Under the pieces are notes generated by a model. The model searched no databases and had not been told where the DNA came from. It saw only the letters and a program-made list of their open reading frames with translations. The position numbers and the translations under genes are program-made. A DNA stretch of 64,000 nucleotides from Elusimicrobiota bacterium (GTDB lineage Bacteria > Elusimicrobiota > Elusimicrobia > UBA1565 > UBA9628), in contig JACQAZ010000005.1 in the NCBI GenBank assembly GCA_016194705.1, positions 124,001 to 188,000 of the forward strand, written 5' to 3'. Shown here in pieces: positions 32,976-41,353 of this stretch. Position 1 is the first letter of the stretch. Each line of letters starts with the position of its first letter.

Positions 32976-34360
32976 GGGCCAAGGAGGGCTTCCCTCCGCA
33001 GATCAAGTACATCGTCGGCAACGAGGCCGCCGAGCGCTTCTCCTTCTACGGCATGCGCTCGATCCTCGTGATCTTCATGGTCACCCAGCTCATGATCCCC
33101 GAGCCCGAAGCCAAGGCCACCTTCCATCTCTTCGTGAGCGCCGTCTACTTCACGCCCGTGATCGGCGGCTGGATCTCGGACCGCTTCTGGGGCAAGTACA
33201 AGACGATCATGCGCCTCTCGTTCGTCTACTGCCTGGGCCACGCCGTGCTGGCCGTGCGCGACGACAGGGCCGGGCTCTACCTCGGCCTGGCGCTCATCGC
33301 GATCGGCGCCGGCGGCATCAAGGCCTGCGTCTCGGCCCACGTGGGCGACCAGTTCACCCACGCCAACAAGCACCTCGTCGCCAAGATTTTCGACGTCTTC
33401 TACTGGGCCATCAACTTCGGCTCGTTCTTCTCGACTCTGCTCATCCCCTGGACCTTGCCGCGCTTCGGCTCGAAGGTCGCCTTCGGCATCCCGGGCGTGT
33501 TGATGGCCGTGGCGACCTTCGTGTTTTGGCTCGGCCGGGACCTCTACGTCCACGTCCCCCCGACGCGCAAGACCGGGGATGTCGGCTTCCTGCCGGTGTT
33601 CTGGTACGCCCTGACCCACCAGCGGCGAAACAAAGGACGCAAGTTCTTCGACGCGGCCCTGGGCCGCTTCAAGGCCTCCGAGGTCGAGGCCGCGCGCGCC
33701 GCGGCCAACGTCTTCAAAGTCTTCGCGACGGTCTCGATCTTCTGGTCGCTCTTCGACCAGCACAGCTCGAGCTGGATCCTGCAGGCCAAGACCATGGACC
33801 TCCAGGTCCTGGGCTTCAAGCTCGAGGCCTCCCAGATCGCCGCCTTGAACCCGATCATGGTCATGATCCTGATCCCCGTGTTCGGATATGGAATCTACCC
33901 GGCCATCGAGAGCTTCGGCTTCAAGATGACTCCTCTGCGGCGGATGTCGGTCGGCATGGCGACGGCGGCGACCTCGTTTGTCGCCGTGGGCTTGATCCAG
34001 GCGGGCCTCGACTCCGGCCTCAAGCTCACGGTGGCCTGGCAGGTGATCCCGTATCTGCTCATCACGATGTCGGAGATCATGGTCTCGATCACGGGCCTCG
34101 AGTTCGCCTACACCCAGGCCCCGCGCTCGATGAAGAGCACGATCATGAGCTTTTGGATGCTGACCATCTTCGCGGGCAACCTGGTGACCGCCTACATCTC
34201 CGAGATCAACGTATTCAAGGGGCCGACTTACTTTTACTTCTTCGCGGGGCTCATGGCCGCGGTCTCGGTCATCTTCATCTGGACGGCGGCGCGGTACAAG
34301 GTCCGCGACTACTTCGAGGAAAGCCTGCCCGGCCAGGACCTGGCGATCGCCGAGAACTAG
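32969..34360 (+). CDS. Proton-dependent oligopeptide transporter (POT/PTR2 family)
   Basis: A 463-residue major-facilitator protein with about 12 membrane segments that imports di/tripeptides with protons. Family motifs: NEAAERFSFYGMRSIL in TM1 (ExxERFxYYG), GGWISDRFWGKYKTI in loop 2-3 (PTR signature 1) and FYWAINFGSFFSTLLIP (PTR signature 2). The ATG overlaps the end of the SDR gene, and the next gene starts on its stop codon, so the three are co-transcribed. Confidence 0.92.
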   Translation: MVRAKEGFPPQIKYIVGNEAAERFSFYGMRSILVIFMVTQLMIPEPEAKATFHLFVSAVYFTPVIGGWISDRFWGKYKTIMRLSFVYCLGHAVLAVRDDRAGLYLGLALIAIGAGGIKACVSAHVGDQFTHANKHLVAKIFDVFYWAINFGSFFSTLLIPWTLPRFGSKVAFGIPGVLMAVATFVFWLGRDLYVHVPPTRKTGDVGFLPVFWYALTHQRRNKGRKFFDAALGRFKASEVEAARAAANVFKVFATVSIFWSLFDQHSSSWILQAKTMDLQVLGFKLEASQIAALNPIMVMILIPVFGYGIYPAIESFGFKMTPLRRMSVGMATAATSFVAVGLIQAGLDSGLKLTVAWQVIPYLLITMSEIMVSITGLEFAYTQAPRSMKSTIMSFWMLTIFAGNLVTAYISEINVFKGPTYFYFFAGLMAAVSVIFIWTAARYKVRDYFEESLPGQDLAIAEN

Positions 34361-34854
34361 TGCGGACCGCCTGGCGCCTGCTGATGTTCCTCGGCGCGTC
34401 GGGCGCGGCCTTCGCGATCGCCGCGGGCTTCTCCTTCGCTTTGGCCAAGCGCATGCGCGACGACGAGTATCCCGGCTGGGAGGCCTTCGTCTACGGCTTG
34501 TGCTGCTACGCGCTGGTCGGCCAGGTCTGGTGGCGCTGGCTGCTGCGCTGGTGGCTCCATCAAGCGCCGGGAGACCACGCCCTTTATCTCGTCTTCGGCG
34601 CCTGCGCGAGCTTCTTCTTCGCCATTTTTCTCGGCGAGTTCATCGCCCTGGCCGAGCCGCCGCAGACCACGCAGCGGTTCAAGGCGCTGCGCCTGCTGGT
34701 GGCGGCCGCCGTCATGACCGGTACGACCGTGATGTCCGACTTGGCGACGATCCACTCTCCGCTGTCCAAGAACCTGCGCGCGCGCCTTAGACTTGGTCGC
34801 GCAGGAAGACCAGCAGCAGCGAGCGCCACAGAGCCCACAGCCGGCCCAAGATAG
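34360..34854 (+). CDS. Membrane protein of unknown function
   Basis: A 164-residue protein with four hydrophobic segments (about residues 5-25, 43-60, 72-92 and 105-122). GTG at 34360 shares its G with the transporter stop TAG, indicating coupling. No family is recognised. The last 22 codons overlap the convergent phospholipase-D gene. Confidence 0.65.
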   Translation: MRTAWRLLMFLGASGAAFAIAAGFSFALAKRMRDDEYPGWEAFVYGLCCYALVGQVWWRWLLRWWLHQAPGDHALYLVFGACASFFFAIFLGEFIALAEPPQTTQRFKALRLLVAAAVMTGTTVMSDLATIHSPLSKNLRARLRLGRAGRPAAASATEPTAGPR

Positions 34855-36373
34855 GGATCATGCGGCGCGGGATCAGCATCCGCCGGCCGAAGCCCACGAG
34901 GATCGAGTTCTCCTGGGTTTGCCGGATCTGGAAGAGCAGGTCGCGAGCAAGCCCCGGGTCCTCGCCGACCACGCCGGTCTCCGTGTTGAGCCGCAGCGAC
35001 CTCGGGTCGAGGTTGAAGCTGCCGAGATAAACGACGCGGCCGTCGACGACCATCCCCTTGGCGTGCAAAGTCCCCGGCCCCTGGAACTCCCATAGCTCCA
35101 TACCCATCCGGATCAGCATGGGAAGGTCCGCCTCGTAAGCGGTCCTCGCGGAGAAGAGGTTGTTGGTCGCAGGGGAATTCGTCAGCAGCACGACGCGCAC
35201 TCCCCGCTTGATCGCGCGCTCGAGCTCGGACTTGAGGATGCTGGGCAGGATCACGTAGGAATTCTCGATGACGATCGTGTCGTTGGCGCCTCGTATCATC
35301 TTGAGCAGGTCGCGGCCGGTGCCTCCGGCGAGGGCGCGCCGGGCCTTGAGCGGGTTGCGGCTGAAGCGCGCGCCCGGCACGAGGCGCTCGCGCGAAAGCC
35401 ACGGCCGGGGAAGCGGACGGCGCAGGGCGCGGCGCGCGAAATAGTCCTCGACGCCGTCGAGCCTCCGCTTGGCCTCGTCGGTGCGTTCGGCCGAGATCCT
35501 CTCCAGCCCGCGCGGCGCCTCGACCTCGCCGCCGTCCCACATCTGCTGCGCGTAGGCCTGCGCCTGCGCCGCGACCTCGCCATCGACGCGGGCCTCGCGG
35601 CTGGTCCAGGGCGCCTGCCCCATTCCGAAGTAGTGGTTTCCCATGTTGCGGTCGCCGAGGATCGCGGCCTCGCCGTCGACGATGACCCACTTGTCGTGCG
35701 ACCGGCGCCAGGCCCAGGAGGGATGGTCGATGCGCAGGGGATGGTAGAAGCGGATCTGCACTCCCTCTTCGATCAAGTGCTTGAGCATCGGCTTGGTGAT
35801 ACCGCTGCCCCAGGGGTCGAGGACGAGCTTGACGTCGCGTCCGCGCCGCGCCGCCTCGCGCAGCAGGTAAAGCTTGGTCAAACCGGCCGCGTCCATGCGG
35901 AACCGGTAGTAAGCCGCGAAGACCGACGTCTTGGCGTTCTTGATCAAGTCGACGCGCGCGTCGATGGCCTCGAGCGGGCCGTCGAGCAGGGAGACCTTCG
36001 TGCTCGCGCCGTCGAAGAATCCCTCGGCCGCGGGCGCGGGGTCGACGCCGGGGCGCGAGAGGGCTTGCACGACCGCCGAACCCCGCAGGGCGCGCAGCGC
36101 GACGCCTCCTGGGTCGGCTCCCGGCGCCGCGAGCGGGACATCCCCCAAAAGCGCCGCGCCTTCCGAGTACGCCGTGACCCTCGGGACGGGGATGAGGCCC
36201 GCCCTCAAGTCCCGCAAGCCGGCCGGCGCGCTGGGAATCGCCGCGTCGCGCACGTCGAGCGGGGCCGCGGCGAAGATGGGGAGGACCGGCGCCTGGCGCG
36301 AAGGGGCCAGGCGCGTGTCCGCGCCAAATCCGAGACCGGCAAGCCAAAGGGCGAGGAGATAGAAGAAAGTCAT
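34787..36373 (-). CDS. Phospholipase D / cardiolipin synthase-like protein
   Basis: A 528-residue protein with a signal peptide of about 19 residues and two HKD motifs: SHDKWVIVDGEAAILGDRN (about 223-241) and LHAKGMVVDGRVVYLGSFN (about 438-456). Both have the full HxKxxxxD. This is the layout of cardiolipin synthases and periplasmic PLDs that transfer or hydrolyse phosphatidyl groups. The 100-residue N-terminal region is Pro/Ala-rich and the C-terminal end is hydrophobic (RLWALWRSLLLVFL). ATG 36373 begins the signal peptide; the frame is open 15 codons further. Confidence 0.88.
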   Translation of the reverse strand: MTFFYLLALWLAGLGFGADTRLAPSRQAPVLPIFAAAPLDVRDAAIPSAPAGLRDLRAGLIPVPRVTAYSEGAALLGDVPLAAPGADPGGVALRALRGSAVVQALSRPGVDPAPAAEGFFDGASTKVSLLDGPLEAIDARVDLIKNAKTSVFAAYYRFRMDAAGLTKLYLLREAARRGRDVKLVLDPWGSGITKPMLKHLIEEGVQIRFYHPLRIDHPSWAWRRSHDKWVIVDGEAAILGDRNMGNHYFGMGQAPWTSREARVDGEVAAQAQAYAQQMWDGGEVEAPRGLERISAERTDEAKRRLDGVEDYFARRALRRPLPRPWLSRERLVPGARFSRNPLKARRALAGGTGRDLLKMIRGANDTIVIENSYVILPSILKSELERAIKRGVRVVLLTNSPATNNLFSARTAYEADLPMLIRMGMELWEFQGPGTLHAKGMVVDGRVVYLGSFNLDPRSLRLNTETGVVGEDPGLARDLLFQIRQTQENSILVGFGRRMLIPRRMIPILGRLWALWRSLLLVFLRDQV

Positions 36374-36506
36374 ATCCCGCTTCAGTTTATGATATGAGGG
36401 ACTTCGGGCCCTGGGCACTGTGGGGCAAACCCCCGCCGGAATTGGACCCCGCCTCCTCGGGACCTTTGGCCAACCCCGCTAAAATGAAATATAATCTCCG
36501 GGTTGA

Positions 36507-36578
36507 GTGCCCGTAGCTCAGGGGTAGAGCATTCGCCTTTTAAGCGAGGGGTCGAGGGTTCGAATCCCTCCGGGCACA
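36507..36578 (+). tRNA. tRNA-Lys (anticodon TTT)
   Basis: Acceptor GTGCCCG/CGGGCAC (36507-36513, 36571-36577), D stem GCTC/GAGC, anticodon loop CTTTTAA with TTT at 36539-36541 and T arm GAGGG-TTCGAAT-CCCTC. CCA is not encoded. It precedes tRNA-Glu by ten bases. Confidence 0.95.
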
Positions 36579-36588
36579 AATGATTTAC

Positions 36589-36660
36589 GCCCCCATCGTC
36601 TAACGGCTAGGACGCGGCCCTTTCAAGGCTGAAACAGGAGTTCGATTCTCCTTGGGGGCA
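36589..36660 (+). tRNA. tRNA-Glu (anticodon TTC), integration target
   Basis: Acceptor GCCCCCA/TGGGGGC (36589-36595, 36653-36659), D stem GTC/GAC, anticodon stem CGGCC/GGCTG with TTC at 36622-36624 and T arm AGGAG-TTCGATT-CTCCT. CCA is not encoded. Its 3' part from 36617 is duplicated exactly at 41354-41400, marking a genomic island. Confidence 0.95.
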
Positions 36661-36663
36661 ATT
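36617..36663 (+). repeat. attL: Attachment site, left (within tRNA-Glu)
   Basis: A 47-base block from the anticodon stem through the discriminator base plus AATT. It is identical to 41354-41400. Tyrosine recombinases commonly use tRNA 3' halves as att sites and reconstitute the tRNA gene on insertion. Confidence 0.85.
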
Positions 36664-36672
36664 TTTTCTCCG

Positions 36673-36834
36673 TCAAGCCAGCTTCTCGCGTAGTTTCGCG
36701 AGCTGCTCCTTTTGCTTGGCAGGGGCCATCCTCTGGATGTTCTTGAGCTTCCACTGAACCGCCGGCAGCCGCTCAGCGCCTTCGAGGCCCAGGAGCTTCC
36801 AGTCGGGCTTGCCTTCCTTGAGTGAAAGCCGGAA
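36673..36834 (-). pseudogene. 3' fragment of a second abiEii gene
   Basis: On the minus strand this reads LSLKEGKPDWKLLGLEGAER, then LPAVQWKLKNIQRMAPAKQK and a short tail ending KLA and TGA (36675-36673). It aligns with the last 52 residues of the complete abiEii next door (VSLKEGAPDWKLLDVPGADK and on) at about 60% identity. The rest of the gene is missing; the junction is at about 36835-36876. It looks like the relic of an earlier AbiE-bearing island that used the same tRNA. Confidence 0.8.
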
Positions 36835-36876
36835 TCCGCCGCATGGTGGAGATTCTGAACTCCAAACCTTCGGAGC

Positions 36877-37788
36877 TTAGAGGCCCAGCTTATCCCTAAG
36901 CCGCTTGAGCTGGTCGCGGCGCTTCGCAGCACCCATCTTGCGGATATTCTGGAGCTTCCATTGAATCGCGGGCAGCTTGTCGGCTCCCGGCACGTCCAAC
37001 AGCTTCCAGTCGGGCGCGCCTTCCTTGAGCGAGACGAGGAACGCTTTCTCCGCGCCGGACAGGTCCTTCTTCAGGAGAGCGATCAGGCGCTCCCTGGCTT
37101 CCTTGAGCTCATCCAGCGTGACGGCCTCGTCGGTCATCCCTTGGAAGCCTTCCCTGAAGAGCGTCTCAATCTCCAGCCGGCTCGGGTCGAAGACTTCGTG
37201 CATGGGCCGCGAGTGTCCGGCAAGGTAGACGACGAAAGCTTTCCGAATATCTGGAGTGATGCCTTCGTTTTCCAAGAGGATCTTGATGTCGAAGAGGTCG
37301 CGCGGGTGCTGACGATCCAGGGCGGCGCATATCTTGCCGCCGTACAGGTCGGTGCTGGCCACCGTCATGATGGAGGCGGACAGGTCGAAGGTCGCGACGA
37401 CCTTCTTCGATGCGGCGCGCTTTGCCGGCGCGCTCACGGTCCCGCGCAGAATGAAGTTCGGCTCGACCTTCACCGTCCCGCCCGGCCCTTTGACGAACAG
37501 CTTGGAGGTCGCGCCTCCGATGACGCCCTCTTGGATGGCGAATCCTTGTCCCAGGCCGCGCAGCGCGTCCGCCTTGATCCTCTTGAGCGCCGCGCTGATC
37601 CCGGCAAGAGCCTCGTCTCTCGAGTTGATCGGCAGATACACCAGATCGATGTCCACGGACAGCCGTGGCATGTCGCGCACGAAAAAGTTGATCGCCGTGC
37701 CGCCCTTGAGCGCGAAGCAATCCTCCTTGGCCACGAACGGCAGGACGCGGAGCATGAGCCGCGTCTGTTCGATGTAAGCGGGATTCAT
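36877..37788 (-). CDS. abiEii: AbiEii-family nucleotidyltransferase toxin
   Basis: A 303-residue DNA-polymerase-beta-like nucleotidyltransferase, the toxin of AbiE systems, which arrest growth on phage infection; related MenT toxins add nucleotides to tRNA 3' ends. KGGTAINFF (residues 28-36) plus DID (46-48) give the GG(S/T)...DxD metal site, and PRDLFDIKILLEN (about 162-174) is the family motif. ATG 37788 overlaps the antitoxin stop by four bases. The open frame further upstream is an alternate frame of abiEi. Confidence 0.9.
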   Translation of the reverse strand: MNPAYIEQTRLMLRVLPFVAKEDCFALKGGTAINFFVRDMPRLSVDIDLVYLPINSRDEALAGISAALKRIKADALRGLGQGFAIQEGVIGGATSKLFVKGPGGTVKVEPNFILRGTVSAPAKRAASKKVVATFDLSASIMTVASTDLYGGKICAALDRQHPRDLFDIKILLENEGITPDIRKAFVVYLAGHSRPMHEVFDPSRLEIETLFREGFQGMTDEAVTLDELKEARERLIALLKKDLSGAEKAFLVSLKEGAPDWKLLDVPGADKLPAIQWKLQNIRKMGAAKRRDQLKRLRDKLGL

Positions 37789-38582
37789 GCCGGTATCTGC
37801 TCCTTGTCGGGCCGCTGAAACGGGACGCTTATCTGGTACTTCTGATCGAAGTGCCCGCCCTTGACCAAGAGCCGCTTGCCCTTTCCGAGATCGACCTTCT
37901 TGAGGTCGAGCGAGGACAGCCATTGGTGCCCGCATATCTCGGCGAGAAGAAGGAACAGGCGCTTGGCCTTGACCGACCGGCAGTTCTCCAGCAGTTGCTG
38001 CACCAACTCGGGGCGCAGCGTGGCCAGCCCTTCCATCAGTTGCTGGGACTCCTCGAAAGCTTGGCTTGCCGGCAACTGGTCGAGAAACTCGAGCATCGCG
38101 CGCTCCGGGGCCGAGAGCTTTATCGAATAGTCCTCTATCGGCTTCTTGGTCAGACCGAGTTCCGGGCTCGACTGGAAGAGATTGGTCGCCACATAGCGCG
38201 TCTTGTCTTCCCAATCATGCTTCAAAAACCAAGACGGCGGCTTGACCTTCGGTGGACCGAACAGCCACTGGGTCGCGCCTTTGCGCATGGGTATGTAGTG
38301 GGCGTAGCCCTGAAGCTCGAGAGCCGTCTTGGCTCCGGCGTGTATTGGAAGGCCAAGCTGCTGTTGTATGGCGTAGAGTCCGCCCGTCCACTCCACGCTT
38401 TCGTTGAGCCGCGCATAGGCCCCGCGCCCTATGCGGCGCATCCAATGGAAGCGGCAGTAGCGGTCCGTGAGTTGACGGGATATGCCTTGTGTGTCCAGCC
38501 AGCCTTGCACGACGACCGCGCCCTTCGGCCATTTGCCGAGGAGCTCGGAGAGCTTTCCCTGCTGCTGAGTGGAGTCGGTCAT
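37785..38582 (-). CDS. abiEi: AbiEi-family antitoxin / autorepressor
   Basis: A 265-residue protein of the AbiEi family: an N-terminal winged-helix (QGISRQLTDRYCRFHWMRRI, about residues 33-52) and a C-terminal antitoxin domain. Known AbiEi proteins neutralise AbiEii without stable binding (type IV) and repress their own promoter by binding inverted repeats. Such repeats are present directly upstream at 38606-38630 and 38679-38695. TATAAT (minus, 38597-38592) is nine bases before the ATG. Confidence 0.88.
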   Translation of the reverse strand: MTDSTQQQGKLSELLGKWPKGAVVVQGWLDTQGISRQLTDRYCRFHWMRRIGRGAYARLNESVEWTGGLYAIQQQLGLPIHAGAKTALELQGYAHYIPMRKGATQWLFGPPKVKPPSWFLKHDWEDKTRYVATNLFQSSPELGLTKKPIEDYSIKLSAPERAMLEFLDQLPASQAFEESQQLMEGLATLRPELVQQLLENCRSVKAKRLFLLLAEICGHQWLSSLDLKKVDLGKGKRLLVKGGHFDQKYQISVPFQRPDKEQIPA

Positions 38583-38591
38583 GCTAGTTTA

Positions 38592-38695
38592 ATTATAGCT
38601 CTAGATGTCAATCGGGGATTGTCAAATTGAGTCTTATATAAACTATACAATCCATCCGGTTTAAATATAGTTTAACTCGACAATCTGGGATTGTC
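38592..38695 (-). promoter_or_regulatory. abiE promoter and operator repeats
   Basis: A -10 TATAAT (minus, 38597-38592) is preceded by two near-identical sites, CAATCGGGGATTGTCAA (38609-38625) and CAATCTGGGATTGTCAA (38681-38697). The second is the core of the perfect inverted repeat GACAATC-TGG-GATTGTC (38679-38695). Between them TAAACTATA (38639-38647) and TATAGTTTA (38666-38674) form a 9-bp inverted repeat. This fits the two-operator arrangement described for AbiEi autoregulation. Confidence 0.65.
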
Positions 38696-38782
38696 AATAG
38701 ACAGTATATTTAAACTCATTTTAAGATGGTTTTCATAAGGTCCCGTCACAATCATCCATTGTTTTGTATGACGAAGACCGCC

Positions 38783-39658
38783 TCAGATGCCTTCTCGATC
38801 CGTACGCCGCGCGAGGAAAACCGCGGCAGACAAGAACACGAGGCTCACCAAACCCTTTGCACTATGCACCATCGCCGAGTAAGGAGGTCTTGGCAGGAAT
38901 CTGACCCAAATATCAGCGACGGCATTGAGCACGAACATAGATATGATCGCAGGATAGGCGCTTTGGGTCACCTCTGTCAACCAAGACAGAAGGAGTCCAA
39001 GTGCGAAGGAATACGGCACGTTATTCCAGCTCCCGGAACTGATGGCGAATAAAAGTGAGATCGTCATAATGGCCTTCGAGCGTGACCAAGCAGCGCTGAG
39101 CCGAGATTGCAGGAAGCCAACGATGAAGGCCGTCGAGACCACAGCCCAAAACTCTTCGACAGTCACAAAAGCACAGAACTTGCCGATCGTGGTGCCGCTC
39201 AGGTTCGCATAGAGTGATTGCATAACATTAGGTGGCGATCCGCCGAGAATCCCAAGGACCGTAGAATAGAAGAAACCAAGACCGAGCGAGCCGAGGACGG
39301 CGATAGAGATGCCCGCGCGACCGGTCTTCCGCGGTTCGAGGCGCAAGAAGACGGGCAAGCTCTCAGCCGATAGTTTTGCGCCGATCAGCGATATGCAAAT
39401 AACACAGACCGACCTGAGCAAAAGAAATCCGACAACGATTCGAAAATGTAAAGGGGAGGCTTTCGCCAGGAGGCGAGAGACAACTTCTGACTGGAGCTGA
39501 GCGGGGCTTAGTCCCTGAAGCGCAGGATCGTTGATGACGTGCGTCAGGGTCCATCGTATGACAAACGGGAAGACCAAGAGAAAGGGCGCTACAAAGGCCG
39601 CGATGAGTGCGGCAAACGCCGGCCATGCGCGCGGTTTCTTTTCTTGATCTGCCATCAT
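38783..39658 (-). CDS. CPBP-like membrane protein, probably not a protease
   Basis: A protein of about 291 residues with eight or so membrane segments. The overall layout resembles CPBP/Abi intramembrane metalloproteases: VTVEEFWAVVSTAFI in the position of EExxxR and SWLTEVTQSAYPAIISMFVLN where HxxxN is expected. The Arg and the His are missing, so it is likely catalytically dead or only a fold relative. The start is taken at 39658 or 39655, overlapping the next gene by a base or two. Codon use is more AT-rich than the host genes. Confidence 0.55.
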   Translation of the reverse strand: MMADQEKKPRAWPAFAALIAAFVAPFLLVFPFVIRWTLTHVINDPALQGLSPAQLQSEVVSRLLAKASPLHFRIVVGFLLLRSVCVICISLIGAKLSAESLPVFLRLEPRKTGRAGISIAVLGSLGLGFFYSTVLGILGGSPPNVMQSLYANLSGTTIGKFCAFVTVEEFWAVVSTAFIVGFLQSRLSAAWSRSKAIMTISLLFAISSGSWNNVPYSFALGLLLSWLTEVTQSAYPAIISMFVLNAVADIWVRFLPRPPYSAMVHSAKGLVSLVFLSAAVFLARRTDREGI

Positions 39659-39659
39659 C

Positions 39660-40367
39660 TCAATTCGAGCGGATGACGCACCACCGCCTTGCATTGTACA
39701 CCGTTAGGGCTACTGTAAGGACTCCAGCGATGGGAAAGACGAGCGAAGGGATGCACAGCGCCATGGTCCGATAGAACCATGAATTCCCGAGATATCTCGG
39801 ATCCGACGGCAAGAGCATGTTCGCCCACGCATAGTAGAGAGGGAGGCAACCACCAACCATGAGCAAGTAACTCCGCGCTCTGCCGACCAGCCGCTCCGCC
39901 CTCGACATGTAGCAAGCCATGCGTTCCTCCTCCAACGTCATCCAGACGGAGGATTCAATGAAGAAGCCGATGGTCGCTGCGATTCCCAGAAAGAAAACCA
40001 AAACCTCTAACACGGAGTCGGGGTGGATCCGTTTGGAAGCCAGACAATAGAGTGCGAGAAGGACACAGGGCAACCAGAAGACGACGCATCGGAGATGTTG
40101 TATAGCGAATACGGTCTTTCGCGGTATGGGTAGAGAAAGCAAGTACGACCTCGAGATCCTGTCACGGGCTTTTTGGACGACAGGGAAACAATGGGCAGTT
40201 CCCATCATGCCCCACATGAAATATGTCTGACCTATAATAAACCAGACCCAGAAAACGAAAGATTCAGAACGAAGCCACCAGATCATTGGGATTGAGATCA
40301 ACCCTATGAGCGCCCAGTGCAAACGAAAATCCAGAAAATCTCGCTTCAGGAAATGGCGCGGCGTCAT
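39660..40367 (-). CDS. ABC transporter permease-like membrane protein
   Basis: A 235-residue protein with about five or six hydrophobic segments (ALIGLISIPMIWWL, FVFWVWFIIGQTYFMWGMMG, CVVFWLPCVLLALYC, VLVFFLGIAATIGFFI, VFPIAGVLTVALTVYN). It begins four bases inside the end of the ATPase gene and is therefore its likely membrane partner. The export substrate is unknown. Confidence 0.7.
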   Translation of the reverse strand: MTPRHFLKRDFLDFRLHWALIGLISIPMIWWLRSESFVFWVWFIIGQTYFMWGMMGTAHCFPVVQKARDRISRSYLLSLPIPRKTVFAIQHLRCVVFWLPCVLLALYCLASKRIHPDSVLEVLVFFLGIAATIGFFIESSVWMTLEEERMACYMSRAERLVGRARSYLLMVGGCLPLYYAWANMLLPSDPRYLGNSWFYRTMALCIPSLVFPIAGVLTVALTVYNARRWCVIRSN

Positions 40368-41074
40368 GCATCATCTCCCTGCAAACTTTCCAGAACGGCC
40401 TCCGCGAGGTTAGCGTGGTCGTTGACGAATTCCGACAGCTTCGAAAATGCCGCCTGTTTCCCCTTATTGATCAGGAGTACGTGATCGGCGAAACCATCGA
40501 GGCCCTCCGGGATGTTGGTCGCCAGGATCGTCGTTAGACGCGAGCTCTTCTGCCGCTCACGAAGGAGGCCAAGGAACCTGTGCCGGCCGCGTATGTCCAA
40601 GACCGCCGTGACCTCATCAGCAACGACGAGCTTCGGATTCGCGGCCAGCGCCCCTACGATCTGAAGCCTTTGCATTTCACCGGTTGACAAGTTCCCTACG
40701 CGCTCCTTGTATCCGACGTCTAACTCCTTCATCAGCGCTCGCTCATCGGCCAGATCGTAATTGGGGTAGAAAACGCGATTGAATTCCAAGAACTCCTCGG
40801 CGTCCCAATCTCCAGGAAGATCGAATTTCTCCGATAGGTAAGCTATGTCGACGCGGCGCTGCCACGGGTCCGCCGAGGAATCTTCCCCGAAGACAGACGC
40901 CGAACCAGATGTCGGAAGACGGAAGCCCATCACGATATCGAGAAGGCTCGTCTTCCCAGCTCCATTCTCACCGAGAACGGCAAGGAAGCCAGCCTGCGGC
41001 AGATGGAAGCTAATGTCGTTAAGAATTGGCCGCGACGGCGCGGCGTGATAGTTGAGGTCCTTGACGATGACCAT
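40364..41074 (-). CDS. ABC transporter ATP-binding protein
   Basis: A 236-residue ABC ATPase: Walker A LGENGAGKTSLLD (about 35-47), signature NLSTGEMQRLQI (about 130-141), Walker B PKLVVADEVTAVLD and a switch His replaced (TTILATNIPEGLD). The ATG 41074 is exactly six bases after a TATACT -10 (minus, 41086-41081), so the mRNA is predicted to be leaderless. With the two membrane proteins downstream it may form an exporter or immunity transporter. Confidence 0.88.
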   Translation of the reverse strand: MVIVKDLNYHAAPSRPILNDISFHLPQAGFLAVLGENGAGKTSLLDIVMGFRLPTSGSASVFGEDSSADPWQRRVDIAYLSEKFDLPGDWDAEEFLEFNRVFYPNYDLADERALMKELDVGYKERVGNLSTGEMQRLQIVGALAANPKLVVADEVTAVLDIRGRHRFLGLLRERQKSSRLTTILATNIPEGLDGFADHVLLINKGKQAAFSKLSEFVNDHANLAEAVLESLQGDDA

Positions 41075-41353
41075 CTTCTGAGTATAGCCCTTCCTCTGGA
41101 GGGCTGCCAGTCCGCCTAGCCCGCACATTTAGTCGCTATCCGCGCAGCGGTCTGGGACTCGTGCTATAATAGGCCGGTCGTTAGAGCCGTTTCGAAGACG
41201 TTTTAGGGCCCGGATTTGTGCCAGATTTGTGCCACTTGGCGGCAAAAACGGGCGCTAACCGATGCAAACGGATGTAAGCGTATGCACTCGGTTTCTCGTC
41301 GAGAAACGGCGAGAATGCGGGCTCCCCGTCGGGAGATCAAAAAGTGCCGGATC
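41075..41353. other. Gene-free right end of the island
   Basis: No gene is supported. TATAAT at 41165-41170 has no good -35. Phrases such as GATTTGTGCCA repeated at 41214 and 41226 and a T/G-rich stretch resemble the tail ends of integrase regions in other islands, so an integrase gene may have been lost here. The hairpin TCTCGTCGAGAAAC lies near 41293. Confidence 0.4.
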
